Assembly (NCBI RefSeq): GCF_024494695.1
Contig: NZ_JANHDP010000002.1
Span: forward strand, 62,001-126,000
Source: Natronoarchaeum rubrum
Lineage (GTDB): Archaea > Halobacteriota > Halobacteria > Halobacteriales > Natronoarchaeaceae
Direction: 5' to 3'
DNA length: 64,000 bases
The notes under the pieces: generated by a model
Seen by the model: the letters and a program-made list of their open reading frames with translations, nothing else
What the model was told of the DNA's origin: nothing
Databases searched by the model: none
Program-made: the position numbers and the translations under genes
In this document: piece by piece, positions 46,998-56,083 of the stretch
Position numbering within the stretch: the first letter of the stretch is position 1
Layout of the letters: each line of letters begins with the position of its first letter

Positions 46998-49900
46998 TTA
47001 ATCTGATGCATACTTCTCCTGGAGATTGCCTAACTCACTGGTGTATTCGGTGAGATCGATTTGACCCTTCTTCCGCTCTATCTTTTCCAACTCTTCTTCT
47101 ACGTCGCCTGCTTCCTCTTTTTTGTCTTCGGCGGCGTCCTTTTCTGATTCAATAGAGTCTAAGGAGAAGTCGACATCCGGATAATCCTCTTTCATCCGTT
47201 CGAGCTCATCTTCAATTTCTTCTTTCCGTTCAGGCGACAGATCCTCCCAATCGCTTTTACAGACCTCACAGTGTTCCTCGTTGAGTTTGAGGTACCTCTC
47301 AGCGTTATCTAAGTCCTCCACCTTTTCTTGGAGGTGCTCAAGTTTATCCCCAATATCATCTCCGGGAACTGATTCTACCTTCTCCCGCTCCTCTTCGGCG
47401 TCTTCTGTTAAATCTTGTAATTTTGATGAGTCACGGATTAGCTTCTTAGTATTCTCGCAGAAGTCCTGAAGGTCTTGAAGAACTATCTCTGGTTCATCGC
47501 TGTCGTCGTCGAAGAGGACGTCGTCGTCTAATAGTCGTTGGACGATCTGCTTTCCGACATCGGTGTAGTCTGAAGCCTTGACGTGGTCTATGTCCTCCAG
47601 AGATCCGATGTCTAGGGTCTCTACGAAGGTGTCACGGGTTCGATCCGCTCTAGTTAGTAGTCCGGTCGCACTGCTCAGATTGCTTCTTTTGGATTCATTC
47701 TCAGCAATGTCCGAGATGAACGACTCGAAGTCGAAGTCCTTGAGATCTTCTTTTGACAGTTCTGATAGAGTCTCTGAGTTCGAATCATTGAGTTCAACAT
47801 CATCTTCCGAGCTTGAATCAATATCCGCGAATTCTTCTAAGTCGGAACGTAGCTCTTCCAGGTCGCTGCTTTCGTCTTCGAATCCCTCAGAGACTTCCTC
47901 ATCTACGTCATCGAGTTCTTCCAGTATTTGCTGAATTGTTTTGTGGAGATCGTAGATTAGAGTAGGATAGTCTCTGTCGTCGTCTAAGTAGTCTGTCGCC
48001 CAGTTTGGCGGTTGTTTTGGGAGTTTAGCGTAGAAGAGTTCTCGGTGAATTGGTGAGATGTCATCATCGACATCTAAGTCTTGTATTTTTGACCAGAGGT
48101 CTTGATCGGCCTCAAATTTTTCTCTTACGAGTTTAAAGTCCTCCTCGTCAGTCTTTTTTGCTTCTGCAATCTTGTCTAAGACGTTAGAGAAGATATTGAC
48201 ATCGGAGTCATTGATCTCGCTTTTGATGTCTGCCAGTTTATCGTCGTTATAGAGGAAGAAGTCGACTATGTTGCTCTTTCTTTCCAGGTTATCCAGCCTG
48301 TTACTGATTTCGTCGTCATCCCGCGTGACACGGCCGGATTCCATCTCGTGGAATTCTTCGAGTTTATCGAAGATTTCTGGCCCCACTGGGAAGAGGTCTC
48401 TTTTGTCACTGACTCTTCCAACCTTTGATACTCCACCGAAATCTTCCTTCAAATAGACAACTGTCCGATCATCTTCTGTTTCGAACCGTTTTATAGCGCC
48501 TTTTTCGATTAGAGATTCTATTTCAACTCCGTGATCTTCCCGAAGGTCATCTAGAACTTCATCTGAAATGAAGCCTCGATCCTTGACTTCTTCAAGGATT
48601 TCCGAGAAGGCTTTTGCCTCGTCTATTGCCGGTCCATTATATTTTTGGCAGATGCTATCGTGGATGTTACGGACTGCTTCTGAGGAATCCTCGTAAAGCC
48701 CCGTTACTAAATCCTCCAAATCAGGGAGTTCTGGGAATTGTGACTGGTCAGAAAGTCTTCTGATTTCTGCTAAGACTTCGCTGTCATTCTCGAAGTCCTC
48801 CTCTTGGAGATGACGGTAAAGACCTAATAAGTCTCTTAGTCGGCCAACATGGATTATCTGAGTTATATCTGCCCATGTATATTCGTTTTCTCTCCACCGC
48901 TGTTTATCGATAGTGTCATCAAACCAATCCGGCTTCGAGATCTCTTCTGGATCTTTGTTAGTGATGATGAGTAATCCATTGTCTCCGTCGAACCACTCTT
49001 GGATGTCGTCACGGATTTCTGGGTCATTGAGTGAGTCATCTGAGAAGAGGGTTGTGACGAGGAATCGATAGTCGTATTCGGAAAGGTTTCCGTCGCTTAT
49101 TTCGATTTTCTCAGCACGTCCTGTAGTTGAGGAACCTACTAGTTCTAAGAAATCGGATTCAGGGGTGTTGCCGCCTGGAAGAGCGAGAGAAGACGACTGG
49201 GAAATATTTGCCTGCTGAGAATTCACTCTTTCCAGTAGAGTTGAAAGACCTATGTCAACATTTCTCCGTAGGGTTCCCCGGTTACTGGCCTTGTCATCAC
49301 TGAAGCTTTGTACTGTATCCCGGTAGGCTACTAACTGATCTTCCGGTTCCTCTGTTGTACGTGGGGTAGTTTCTTTCGACCGAGAGTAGTCAGACTCTTC
49401 ATAATTCATCAGATAAGGGTTCAGTTCAATCTCTCCGCTGTCGGAATCCTCAATCAGGACACGTGCTTGTTCTAACTCATCTTGAACCTCGTCTTCTACT
49501 TCCTCTAAGTCTGTAGATTGCGTGATCAGTTCCTTTGCCCTCCAAACCGCCTCTGTTTCTTCATCCGGATCTAAATCTGAGTTACCCTCAAACCGTTGCT
49601 TGATTTGAACGTGACTCATCTTCCGACTGCATTCGTCGAATAGATATGCTCCGATCTCTTTCTCGTCAATACCGTCTGCTCTGTCCTGAGCGAATCGCTC
49701 TATTGCAGTATTCAAGCCGTCAATGAGGTTCCCTATAAGACCACCTGCTGCTAAGAGCCGTTTCATCCATTCGAGGTTTGCCTTGTCCAAGGGCCCGTAT
49801 TCGGGATGGTCTTCCTCTATATATACATCGGAAAAGTAGTCTTGGAGCAGCTTTTCGATATCTATTATCCGGTGCTGCTTGCCCCGGATATTGATGACAA

Positions 49901-50762
49901 TATCCTCTTTGATGTCGTAAGTTTCCCCAGCGATGTTGAGAGTTCTATCAATATTTCTTCTAGTAGCTTGGTCCTGCATTTCGCTCTTGATGGCGCTAGA
50001 GACGTCTGGATGGGAGAAGAGTACAAGGCCAACGTATGGGTAGAGGTGGTCTTTAAACCATTTTAGTACAGATTTGGCTTTTTCTGCGTCATTCTCAGAG
50101 ACCATCTCGTCGAAGATGAATAGGAAGAGATAGCCTTCGCTGGCGAGTTGGCTTACAACTTCCTTGGGTTCGTATTCTCCCCCTCCAAATCCTGCTTCTC
50201 CTAGAATCCCTTTGACTTGTTCTGCGTTAGCTCCGTGTTGCTCCCCTATCTTTGAGATCTGTTCATCAGATAGTTCCGCATCCATTCCGTTGAGGAATTC
50301 TATTTTGTCATCTATGTCAGGAACATCTAACTCCTCAAAGACTCTGCGTCCCTCATTCTGTAGGAGGCCTCTGTATTTGAAGGAGGTTGGATTTGGATCA
50401 GTTGAATCCCAGACCGGGATGATCATTGGGATATTCGATTGATCTGGATTTTCTGTGGGGTCTAACTGATTTCGAATGTACCGGGTCATCGTGGTCTTCC
50501 CGGTTGCTTGAGCCCCTTCGATCACAAGAAATAGGCCGTCATCTGAGCCTCCGGGATTACCTGCAGAATCGTGGATTTGATCCGCCCAGTCATCTACGAG
50601 GCGGAGAACTTCTGATTCGACTTCTGTATCGATGTGGACTCGATCATCGGGATCTTCGTCTGAGTCCCAGATTTGCGAGAATACGACATCGAATCGTTGT
50701 GGATCGATGCCCAGCTCCGACTCAAGTGCCTCTTCTGCTCCAGATTCCAGTCTTTTAGCCAT
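46998..50762 (-). CDS. Giant P-loop ATPase, BrxC/PglY-like
   Basis: A 1254-residue protein. Walker A IEGAQATGKTTMTRYI lies near residue 85, Walker B YLFLFIFDEMV near residue 215. The remaining 1000 residues are acidic and largely helical, ending in coiled coil with a CEVCKSDW knuckle. Size and layout recall BrxC/PglY of BREX and the large ATPase of PT-linked Pbe systems. ATG 50762 is used; GTG 50768 overlaps the upstream stop as GTGA and is equally possible. Confidence 0.7.
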   Translation of the reverse strand: MAKRLESGAEEALESELGIDPQRFDVVFSQIWDSDEDPDDRVHIDTEVESEVLRLVDDWADQIHDSAGNPGGSDDGLFLVIEGAQATGKTTMTRYIRNQLDPTENPDQSNIPMIIPVWDSTDPNPTSFKYRGLLQNEGRRVFEELDVPDIDDKIEFLNGMDAELSDEQISKIGEQHGANAEQVKGILGEAGFGGGEYEPKEVVSQLASEGYLFLFIFDEMVSENDAEKAKSVLKWFKDHLYPYVGLVLFSHPDVSSAIKSEMQDQATRRNIDRTLNIAGETYDIKEDIVINIRGKQHRIIDIEKLLQDYFSDVYIEEDHPEYGPLDKANLEWMKRLLAAGGLIGNLIDGLNTAIERFAQDRADGIDEKEIGAYLFDECSRKMSHVQIKQRFEGNSDLDPDEETEAVWRAKELITQSTDLEEVEDEVQDELEQARVLIEDSDSGEIELNPYLMNYEESDYSRSKETTPRTTEEPEDQLVAYRDTVQSFSDDKASNRGTLRRNVDIGLSTLLERVNSQQANISQSSSLALPGGNTPESDFLELVGSSTTGRAEKIEISDGNLSEYDYRFLVTTLFSDDSLNDPEIRDDIQEWFDGDNGLLIITNKDPEEISKPDWFDDTIDKQRWRENEYTWADITQIIHVGRLRDLLGLYRHLQEEDFENDSEVLAEIRRLSDQSQFPELPDLEDLVTGLYEDSSEAVRNIHDSICQKYNGPAIDEAKAFSEILEEVKDRGFISDEVLDDLREDHGVEIESLIEKGAIKRFETEDDRTVVYLKEDFGGVSKVGRVSDKRDLFPVGPEIFDKLEEFHEMESGRVTRDDDEISNRLDNLERKSNIVDFFLYNDDKLADIKSEINDSDVNIFSNVLDKIAEAKKTDEEDFKLVREKFEADQDLWSKIQDLDVDDDISPIHRELFYAKLPKQPPNWATDYLDDDRDYPTLIYDLHKTIQQILEELDDVDEEVSEGFEDESSDLEELRSDLEEFADIDSSSEDDVELNDSNSETLSELSKEDLKDFDFESFISDIAENESKRSNLSSATGLLTRADRTRDTFVETLDIGSLEDIDHVKASDYTDVGKQIVQRLLDDDVLFDDDSDEPEIVLQDLQDFCENTKKLIRDSSKLQDLTEDAEEEREKVESVPGDDIGDKLEHLQEKVEDLDNAERYLKLNEEHCEVCKSDWEDLSPERKEEIEDELERMKEDYPDVDFSLDSIESEKDAAEDKKEEAGDVEEELEKIERKKGQIDLTEYTSELGNLQEKYASD

Positions 50763-50764
50763 TT

Positions 50765-51760
50765 TCACATCACCCCGAACTCGAATTCCGCGAAGCGGAC
50801 GTTTTCATCCCAGCTATCCTCACCTTCGAACCATCTCACTTGATAACCGGTTGAATCATTGTTATTCTGGTTGAGCAGGTCGTGAAGCACAGGGTAGCTT
50901 TTATCCGTTATTTTGGTATTCTGGTGTAGCATGCCATCATAGAGGACATTCTGTTCGAAGAACTCCTTGGCTATCGGATACCATTTGCTAAGATCACTGT
51001 AAAACTGTCGTATATTTGGGGTTGCATCGGCCAGATCTTTTCGGTAGTGCTGGTTCATGTAGAACACGCTCGCTTGGAAGATGTCTTCAACAAGTACAGG
51101 GTATATGAGGTCGGAGCGGCCGCCTCTTTCTGAGCGTCGGCAAACTCCGAGGTCAATAGCTCTTGTTGCGCAGTGACGAAGCTTTTCTTCGTTCCAGTCC
51201 TCAGACATTTCAGGATCGGTTAGGATATCTTTGAAGTACGTGTTGTCTTTCCGCCAGTTTGTTTGGTAACGACCTGTGGATTCATCCTTTTGTTCCCATA
51301 CCTTACTTAGGAATGTCCGGAATGCGTTGGAAATCGTCACATTTGAGGTGTCAATATCGGCCTCGCAGAGAAGAGAGAGTATTAATGCGCCGGCTGCTCC
51401 TCTTTTTGTCTCATCATCTAATTTATCGGTAGATAGGATATTGTAGACTTTTCTGCCACTTGCTTCTGTGCCGAGATTATTCTCTAATTCTTCTGTTAAA
51501 CTTAGCTCAGTATCTAGAGGGTCGTCACCTTCACCTTCTACAAAGTTCAGGAGTTGAGTGATCTCAGAGTAGGTGTGTCCTCCTGGGCTGAGGGCGGGAC
51601 TGTGGTCTTCTCCCCTACCGTCCTGAACTATTCTGTATCCAAAATGTTCAAGGTCTGGTATTAGGTCTCTAACGGGTTGGCTTCCCTCATTCCCCAGGAT
51701 ATTCACGATTTCAAGTACAGCTCGATAACCTCCTTTCGGCATAGGTTTGTTTAAAGACAT
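50765..51760 (-). CDS. Unknown component of the PglZ operon
   Basis: A 331-residue protein starting MSLNKPMPKGGYRAVLEIVN, which looks like a winged helix (VNILGNEGSQPVRDLIPDLE). The later part, LVEDIFQASVFYMNQHYRKD and KFFEQNVLYDGMLH-like stretches, is helical. It sits one base after the PglZ stop and overlaps or abuts the giant ATPase, so it belongs to the same complex or pathway. No family recognised. Confidence 0.6.
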   Translation of the reverse strand: MSLNKPMPKGGYRAVLEIVNILGNEGSQPVRDLIPDLEHFGYRIVQDGRGEDHSPALSPGGHTYSEITQLLNFVEGEGDDPLDTELSLTEELENNLGTEASGRKVYNILSTDKLDDETKRGAAGALILSLLCEADIDTSNVTISNAFRTFLSKVWEQKDESTGRYQTNWRKDNTYFKDILTDPEMSEDWNEEKLRHCATRAIDLGVCRRSERGGRSDLIYPVLVEDIFQASVFYMNQHYRKDLADATPNIRQFYSDLSKWYPIAKEFFEQNVLYDGMLHQNTKITDKSYPVLHDLLNQNNNDSTGYQVRWFEGEDSWDENVRFAEFEFGVM

Positions 51761-51761
51761 C

Positions 51762-53657
51762 TCATTCACTCCTCCAAATTGCGACAGGAACAACAGACTC
51801 CTCTATAGAAACTCCGCCGTGAATCCAAAGGTCGGAGCTTTGAGTACCAAACTTCGCGTTAGGGTTGTTAGGATTTAGCATCACACAATTCTCATCACTG
51901 TCTGGTAACCCCACTTCAATATAACTTACCGTATCATCTGGGAGTTTCCTCCTTACTGCATCGGCGTCGTCTACAAATGTTCCTCGACAGTGACCCATTC
52001 CTCTTTGATTCGCTTCTGCAGGTCGTGGAATAGCTTCCGACTCATAAGTTTCGACCATTCCGTGATCTGAAGTGATTAAGATGTCAGCATGGTCTCCGTA
52101 TTTTCGTATAAATTCTGGGACATTTTCTCTCAAGTGAGCGTCTATCTTCCGATGGATATCTGTGGGGTAGCGTGCACCCTGATCGATGTCGGCGTTGTAT
52201 ATGATTACTGAATCACCATTCTGAAGCATTTTGAAGAGTTCCTCCTCTTTCTCATCTCCGAGAAATGCATCTAAGTCAAGTCCTGCTAGTCCATCTTCGC
52301 CATCAGTAAATCCACCTAAGTCCTCAAAGTCTAATTCGCTGCTGAGGGAAGATCGGAACATCTCCGTTACTGATGGGATTGGAGCGATTGCCTGCTTAAT
52401 TTCCCATCGCTCGTCCGTCTTCCTTTCAGACAGGAATCCTCCCGTTTCACGGGTCGCGAGCGGGAGACCATCCAATAGGAGAACGATTTTCGGTCCATCT
52501 TCGTCTAAGAAGTCAGCTATCACGCTGTGGTTTTCCAAGGAAGAGTAGTCTCCTCCAATAATTTTCTCGATTAAAATCCTCGTCACTAAGGCCTTATCTC
52601 TGGGCGTAACTTCCATCTGGTATCTTTTTATGATATCTAAGAACGGGTCCTCACCACTAATCCCATCTAGATTAACTGCAGTGAGTAGCGCTGAGAAGAT
52701 ACTTTTTGTGGGGTCTGACTCCAGAAACTCGGCGATATAGCTTGAACGCTCTAGGAATTGGTCTCGGTCTACTTCTTCGATCTTACTAAGGACGTCACTC
52801 GGTTCTCTTGCAAGGGTATCGCGTATGGATTGCTCCAACTGATTCTCAAAGGTATCGAGGCGTAGTATGCCTGCTAGAACCTGAATTGTACTGAATTGCT
52901 CTATGTCTCCTTCTTCAGTAGTCACTTCTTCAAGAATATCCTCGAATATTTGGCTGTTAGATTGGATTTTGCGGGGGATCTCGCCGAAGAGATTGACGAA
53001 GTCTTGTCGGGCGAACCGACCTCCCTGTCGGTCTCTTAGCTCTTGGGCCGCTATATAGCGAAGTAGTTCTTCGTTTGGACGAAGTAGGAGTGATTTCTCC
53101 GAGTCGCTTAGATTCCAAAGACCTTTCCGGTCGATAATAGATTGAAGGCGGTTAGGGTTAATTCCAACTTCATCAAGGAACTCGGTGAAAAGATCCCTCT
53201 GTTGGAGGTATTCGTGAATGACTAGTCGACTTTGCTTTTTGGATATATTTTCTTCTTGGAGGAGATGTTGTGCGGAGCTCTCAATTGGTGGGTGGTCGGA
53301 GATATGTTGGATTGAGCTCAGGTGACTAGTCCATCTTCCGTCTCGAGTTTGGAGGAGTTTCCATTGCCAGGTCTTACAGAGGAGAACTATTTTGTAGGTT
53401 TTGACCCAGCCCATTACCTGCTTTCCTGCCTTGGGTTCGGACAGAACAATTTCACTCCTATCAGAAAGATCAACACAGTTTACAACGCCAATTGCGGGAT
53501 CAAACTCTTCTATATCCCCAATATTTCGACGCTGTAGGTTGTCTATTCTTTCTTTTAAGTATTCGACCACTTCCTCTTTCTCTTTTTGTGTAGTATATGT
53601 GATTAGAGTTCCCCATGAGTTTCTTTGGTCAGGTGTGTCAAGATCCAGGTCCCTCAT
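51762..53657 (-). CDS. pglZ: PglZ-domain (alkaline phosphatase superfamily) protein
   Basis: A 631-residue protein. The C-terminal half is a PglZ phosphatase-like domain: metal Asp in IVLLLDGLPLATRE (near residue 390), DILITSDHGMVET (near 545) and GMGHCRGTFV. The N-terminal half is helical, as in BREX PglZ. First gene of the five-gene operon. PglZ is a core part of BREX and of Pgl phage exclusion; here no PglX methyltransferase is seen. Codon use and base composition are more AT-rich than in the core chromosome. Confidence 0.8.
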   Translation of the reverse strand: MRDLDLDTPDQRNSWGTLITYTTQKEKEEVVEYLKERIDNLQRRNIGDIEEFDPAIGVVNCVDLSDRSEIVLSEPKAGKQVMGWVKTYKIVLLCKTWQWKLLQTRDGRWTSHLSSIQHISDHPPIESSAQHLLQEENISKKQSRLVIHEYLQQRDLFTEFLDEVGINPNRLQSIIDRKGLWNLSDSEKSLLLRPNEELLRYIAAQELRDRQGGRFARQDFVNLFGEIPRKIQSNSQIFEDILEEVTTEEGDIEQFSTIQVLAGILRLDTFENQLEQSIRDTLAREPSDVLSKIEEVDRDQFLERSSYIAEFLESDPTKSIFSALLTAVNLDGISGEDPFLDIIKRYQMEVTPRDKALVTRILIEKIIGGDYSSLENHSVIADFLDEDGPKIVLLLDGLPLATRETGGFLSERKTDERWEIKQAIAPIPSVTEMFRSSLSSELDFEDLGGFTDGEDGLAGLDLDAFLGDEKEEELFKMLQNGDSVIIYNADIDQGARYPTDIHRKIDAHLRENVPEFIRKYGDHADILITSDHGMVETYESEAIPRPAEANQRGMGHCRGTFVDDADAVRRKLPDDTVSYIEVGLPDSDENCVMLNPNNPNAKFGTQSSDLWIHGGVSIEESVVPVAIWRSE

Positions 53658-53669
53658 CAGTCCTCACCA

Positions 53670-53682
53670 TATATTATATCAC
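53670..53682 (-). promoter_or_regulatory. TATA box of the PglZ operon
   Basis: On the minus strand GATATAATATATGG ends about 13 bp before the pglZ ATG at 53657, placing transcription start at or next to the ATG. This fits a leaderless haloarchaeal transcript for the whole operon. Confidence 0.55.
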
Positions 53683-53763
53683 AAAGCAGTTTAATCATAT
53701 TGAATGTATCCCGCCGCCCCTCTGTGAATGAATTTTTTCCACCATTATTAGTATGTGGCTCCG

Positions 53764-53923
53764 TTATTCTAGACCATAATGTAATAGTATTTTGGTCACT
53801 CTCCGGTCTAGCACCTCGTCAGTTGGTGTTACCCCCTCGATCGGTTGATGTGGTCGTTGCCGGTTGTAGTAATGTATAGACTGGTCCAGATCACTCACGT
53901 GGACTCTTCCCCAATGGGACTTA
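53764..53923 (-). pseudogene. C-terminal remnant of an rve-type (IS3/IS481-like) transposase
   Basis: An open frame reads SIHYYNRQRPHQPIEGVTP and ends TKILLHYGLE before TAA at 53764. The YNxxRPHQ pattern is the end of DDE integrase-core transposases. No upstream part of the protein or catalytic residues are present, so this is a fragment. Confidence 0.65.
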
Positions 53924-54000
53924 GATCAGTTTAGCAGACCTAACCATTTAATTATATTCGTGGAAGGGGTGCCTGATTATTGAACCGATCGACAAGAAAT

Positions 54001-54113
54001 GTGGTGTCTGAGAGAGGGTGATTCTTGCGGAGCAATATAAGGAATGCAGACGCCGGATCGGTGCCATGCCGGCCAAACATTTCTACATATAGGGTCTGTT
54101 TGTGTCGAGATCT
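54001..54113. repeat. Imperfect direct repeat flanking the effector operon, right copy
   Basis: Shares the exact start GTGGTGTCTGAGAG with 42352 and then patches such as GCCGG..CGGTG.CAT and CCAAACA. On the minus strand both copies carry a similar short frame (FGR...LSDTT), possibly the relic of a transposase. Confidence 0.45.
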
Positions 54114-54167
54114 ATTGTAGCGTACAACCAATATCACTCGCTATTATTACAGGCGAGGGCCTAGTTC

Positions 54168-54443
54168 CTACTCGCACCAACAGTGAACTGGTCCGGTGTT
54201 CTGCTCCTCGCCCTGTGATTCGATTTCGCAAACGAAAAACTCCCCTTCTGGATACATGATGAACCGATCTTCATCGATATTCTGAACGGAAGCTACATCC
54301 TCAATCTCCCACTCAGCGTCCTCATTGCCGTCCCACGTGTAGTAGTCGTCCTCTCCATCTACTGCGAAGTCGATTACCCCGGTCCCGCTACCGATGATGT
54401 GCTGAACCCGACTAAGTCGGGTCGATTGTATGATTCTGGTCAT
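54168..54443 (-). CDS. Small acidic protein of unknown function
   Basis: A 91-residue protein starting MTRIIQSTRLSRVQHIIG, with short beta-strand-like stretches (GVIDFAVDGEDDYYTW, RFIMYPEGEFFVCEIE) and a terminal Cys pair (HCWCE). It lies between the effector operon and the preQ0 cassette. No family recognised; clean ATG and acidic composition support it moderately. Confidence 0.45.
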   Translation of the reverse strand: MTRIIQSTRLSRVQHIIGSGTGVIDFAVDGEDDYYTWDGNEDAEWEIEDVASVQNIDEDRFIMYPEGEFFVCEIESQGEEQNTGPVHCWCE

Positions 54444-54791
54444 GAGTCAATCTCATTCGGCTACGATAATCAATGTCCGCCACTTCAGTGAAGGGAGTAG
54501 TACAACTGATGGAACTGGCAACTCCCAAGCATCCCAGGTGGGGCGACGGGCATTTTTCCCGCCGTGCACCCTACTACGCGGCGCTTCGCGTCCGATTAGA
54601 CCAAGAGGTGAAACCCCTATAGATATTCATTGCCTAGAAATGTTGGATGATTATCAGATTGCTTTCTGCATCAGGCACCTTGGGTTCGGTGCCTTCAGCA
54701 CCGGGCCTACTCTTCGTGAGCACCCCCCACGTCGAGAAGAATTAGCGCCAGAACCCGCTTAAGCGTGGGCGAATCGGCTCGCTGGCGTCTA
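54444..54791. other. Gene-free stretch beyond queC
   Basis: No gene is supported on either strand. It contains a short inverted repeat (GACGGG...CCCGCC near 54547) and low-complexity GC patches, possibly terminators of the degraded cassette. Confidence 0.4.
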
Positions 54792-55477
54792 TGATTCAGT
54801 ATAGTCCGGCGCTCGGCGTATTCAATCGGATCGCGGTCGCCGAGATTCTGGAACGCCTAGAGGCGGAACGCATACGCGTCATACGGGCCACACGCTGGTG
54901 CTTCCTCCCGGTAGCAGCGCCGAGTGTGCTCATAGGGGAGGTCGAGTTCCAGACCGCGCTCGGCAATGTCTGTCTTCGTCAACTCGACGAACGGCGCTTC
55001 GACGCTGATCTCCGTCTCTGGTTTCGTGCCGACGTCGACGACCTGCTGGAACGCCTCGAAGAATTCCAGCCGGCAGTCTGGATACCCTGAGAAGTCCTCG
55101 CTGTGCGCACCGCTGAACACAGTTGCACAGTCGTTGGCTTCCACATATGAGGTTGCCATCGATGGTCGGTTCCGGAACGGCACGTAGCTTGATGAAAGCT
55201 CGTCACTTTCGAGGTCCGCCTTCTCGACGTCCATTTCGTCGTCGGTGAGGCTCGACGCACCGATCTTTGAGAGGTGATCCGTTGTCAAGCGGAGAAAATT
55301 GGCGGCGTCGAAGGCCTCGGCCTAAGCCTTTTCACAGTCGTACTCTTTACTCTCGGTCTGCTGGCCGTAGGACATGTGCAGCATGGACAACTCGTAACCG
55401 GCATCCTACGCGACAGCGGCGGCCGTCGCACTATCCACCCCTCCAGAAGCCAGGATAACTGCTCGCTGTTCGCTCAT
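54792..55477 (-). pseudogene. queC: queC (7-cyano-7-deazaguanine synthase), decayed
   Basis: From ATG 55477 one frame gives a nearly full QueC: MSEQRAVILASGGVDSATAA (PP-loop), LHMSYGQQTESKEYD, FSGAHSEDFSGYPDCR and VGTKPETEISVEAPFVE. It is interrupted by three in-frame TAG codons (55406-55408, 55322-55324 and 54857-54859). The zinc site has lost two Cys: CYREEAPACG is followed by PYDAY where CDAC is usual. No frameshift is seen over about 220 codons. QueC would make preQ0 from carboxydeazaguanine. Its ATG overlaps the folE stop (ATGA). Confidence 0.8.
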
Positions 55478-56046
55478 GGCTGCCCCTCCGTACCCTTGAC
55501 CGCTGCCTGGAACCGCTCACGTTCGGCCGCGGTCGGTTCACCGGCTGTCGCCCTAGTGGTGGTCGTACTTTCTGTTTCGACGCCGTGCATCGTCTCACAG
55601 GGATGCCTTGCGTTCACTTCGACGAAAACAGTGGCTGCGTCGAGCTCTTCTTTGAGCCTCGACGGGATGTCGTTCGTCAGCTGTTCCTGCATTGTGAGTT
55701 GGTGTGACTGCCAGCGGACGTACCGAGTCAGCTTCGAGAGCCCTACCACCTCGTCTGTCGGCCGAAACGTGATATGGACTGTTCCTAAGAACGGTAGCAA
55801 GTGGTGTTCACACAGCGAGTAGGCGGGAATTCCGGTTTCCACGATGAGGTCGGTTGTCTCGGCATCAAAGATCCGCATCGTCGGCTTCGCGACCTCCCGT
55901 TGGCCTTCGGTGAGTGTCGCGAACGTGTCCGGAACGCGACGCTGCCAAGTCTCCGCGAGCGCGTCACTGTCCAGGTCCTCGCCGACAGCCTCTAACAGGA
56001 GGCGAACACCGCGCTGGGCCTTCTCGTAGTCGATGTCTGATCCCAC
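55474..56046 (-). CDS. folE: GTP cyclohydrolase I (type IA, FolE)
   Basis: A 190-residue FolE with start GTG 56046. Zinc ligands are in YSLCEHHLLPFLG and RHPCETMHG; GLSKLTRYVRW and MQEQLTNDI are family blocks. It converts GTP to dihydroneopterin triphosphate, the first step to preQ0. Many haloarchaea use the unrelated type IB (MptA/FolE2-like) enzyme, so a bacterial-type IA copy in this cassette suggests transfer. It is the only apparently intact member of the queD-queE-folE-queC cassette. Confidence 0.88.
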   Translation of the reverse strand: MGSDIDYEKAQRGVRLLLEAVGEDLDSDALAETWQRRVPDTFATLTEGQREVAKPTMRIFDAETTDLIVETGIPAYSLCEHHLLPFLGTVHITFRPTDEVVGLSKLTRYVRWQSHQLTMQEQLTNDIPSRLKEELDAATVFVEVNARHPCETMHGVETESTTTTRATAGEPTAAERERFQAAVKGTEGQP

Positions 56047-56083
56047 CTCATCAGTCGCAAATTGGGAGTTCGTACTCGTTATA

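Noticed and set aside
54547..54620. preQ-type riboswitch near the queC 3' end
   Set aside because: The hairpin there lies downstream, not upstream, of the cassette and shows no recognisable riboswitch core.
54857..55408. Pyrrolysine-type recoding of TAG in queC as the main explanation
   Set aside because: Zinc-site Cys residues are also lost and the neighbouring queE and queD are clearly dead, so ordinary decay is simpler; kept only as a low-interest check.
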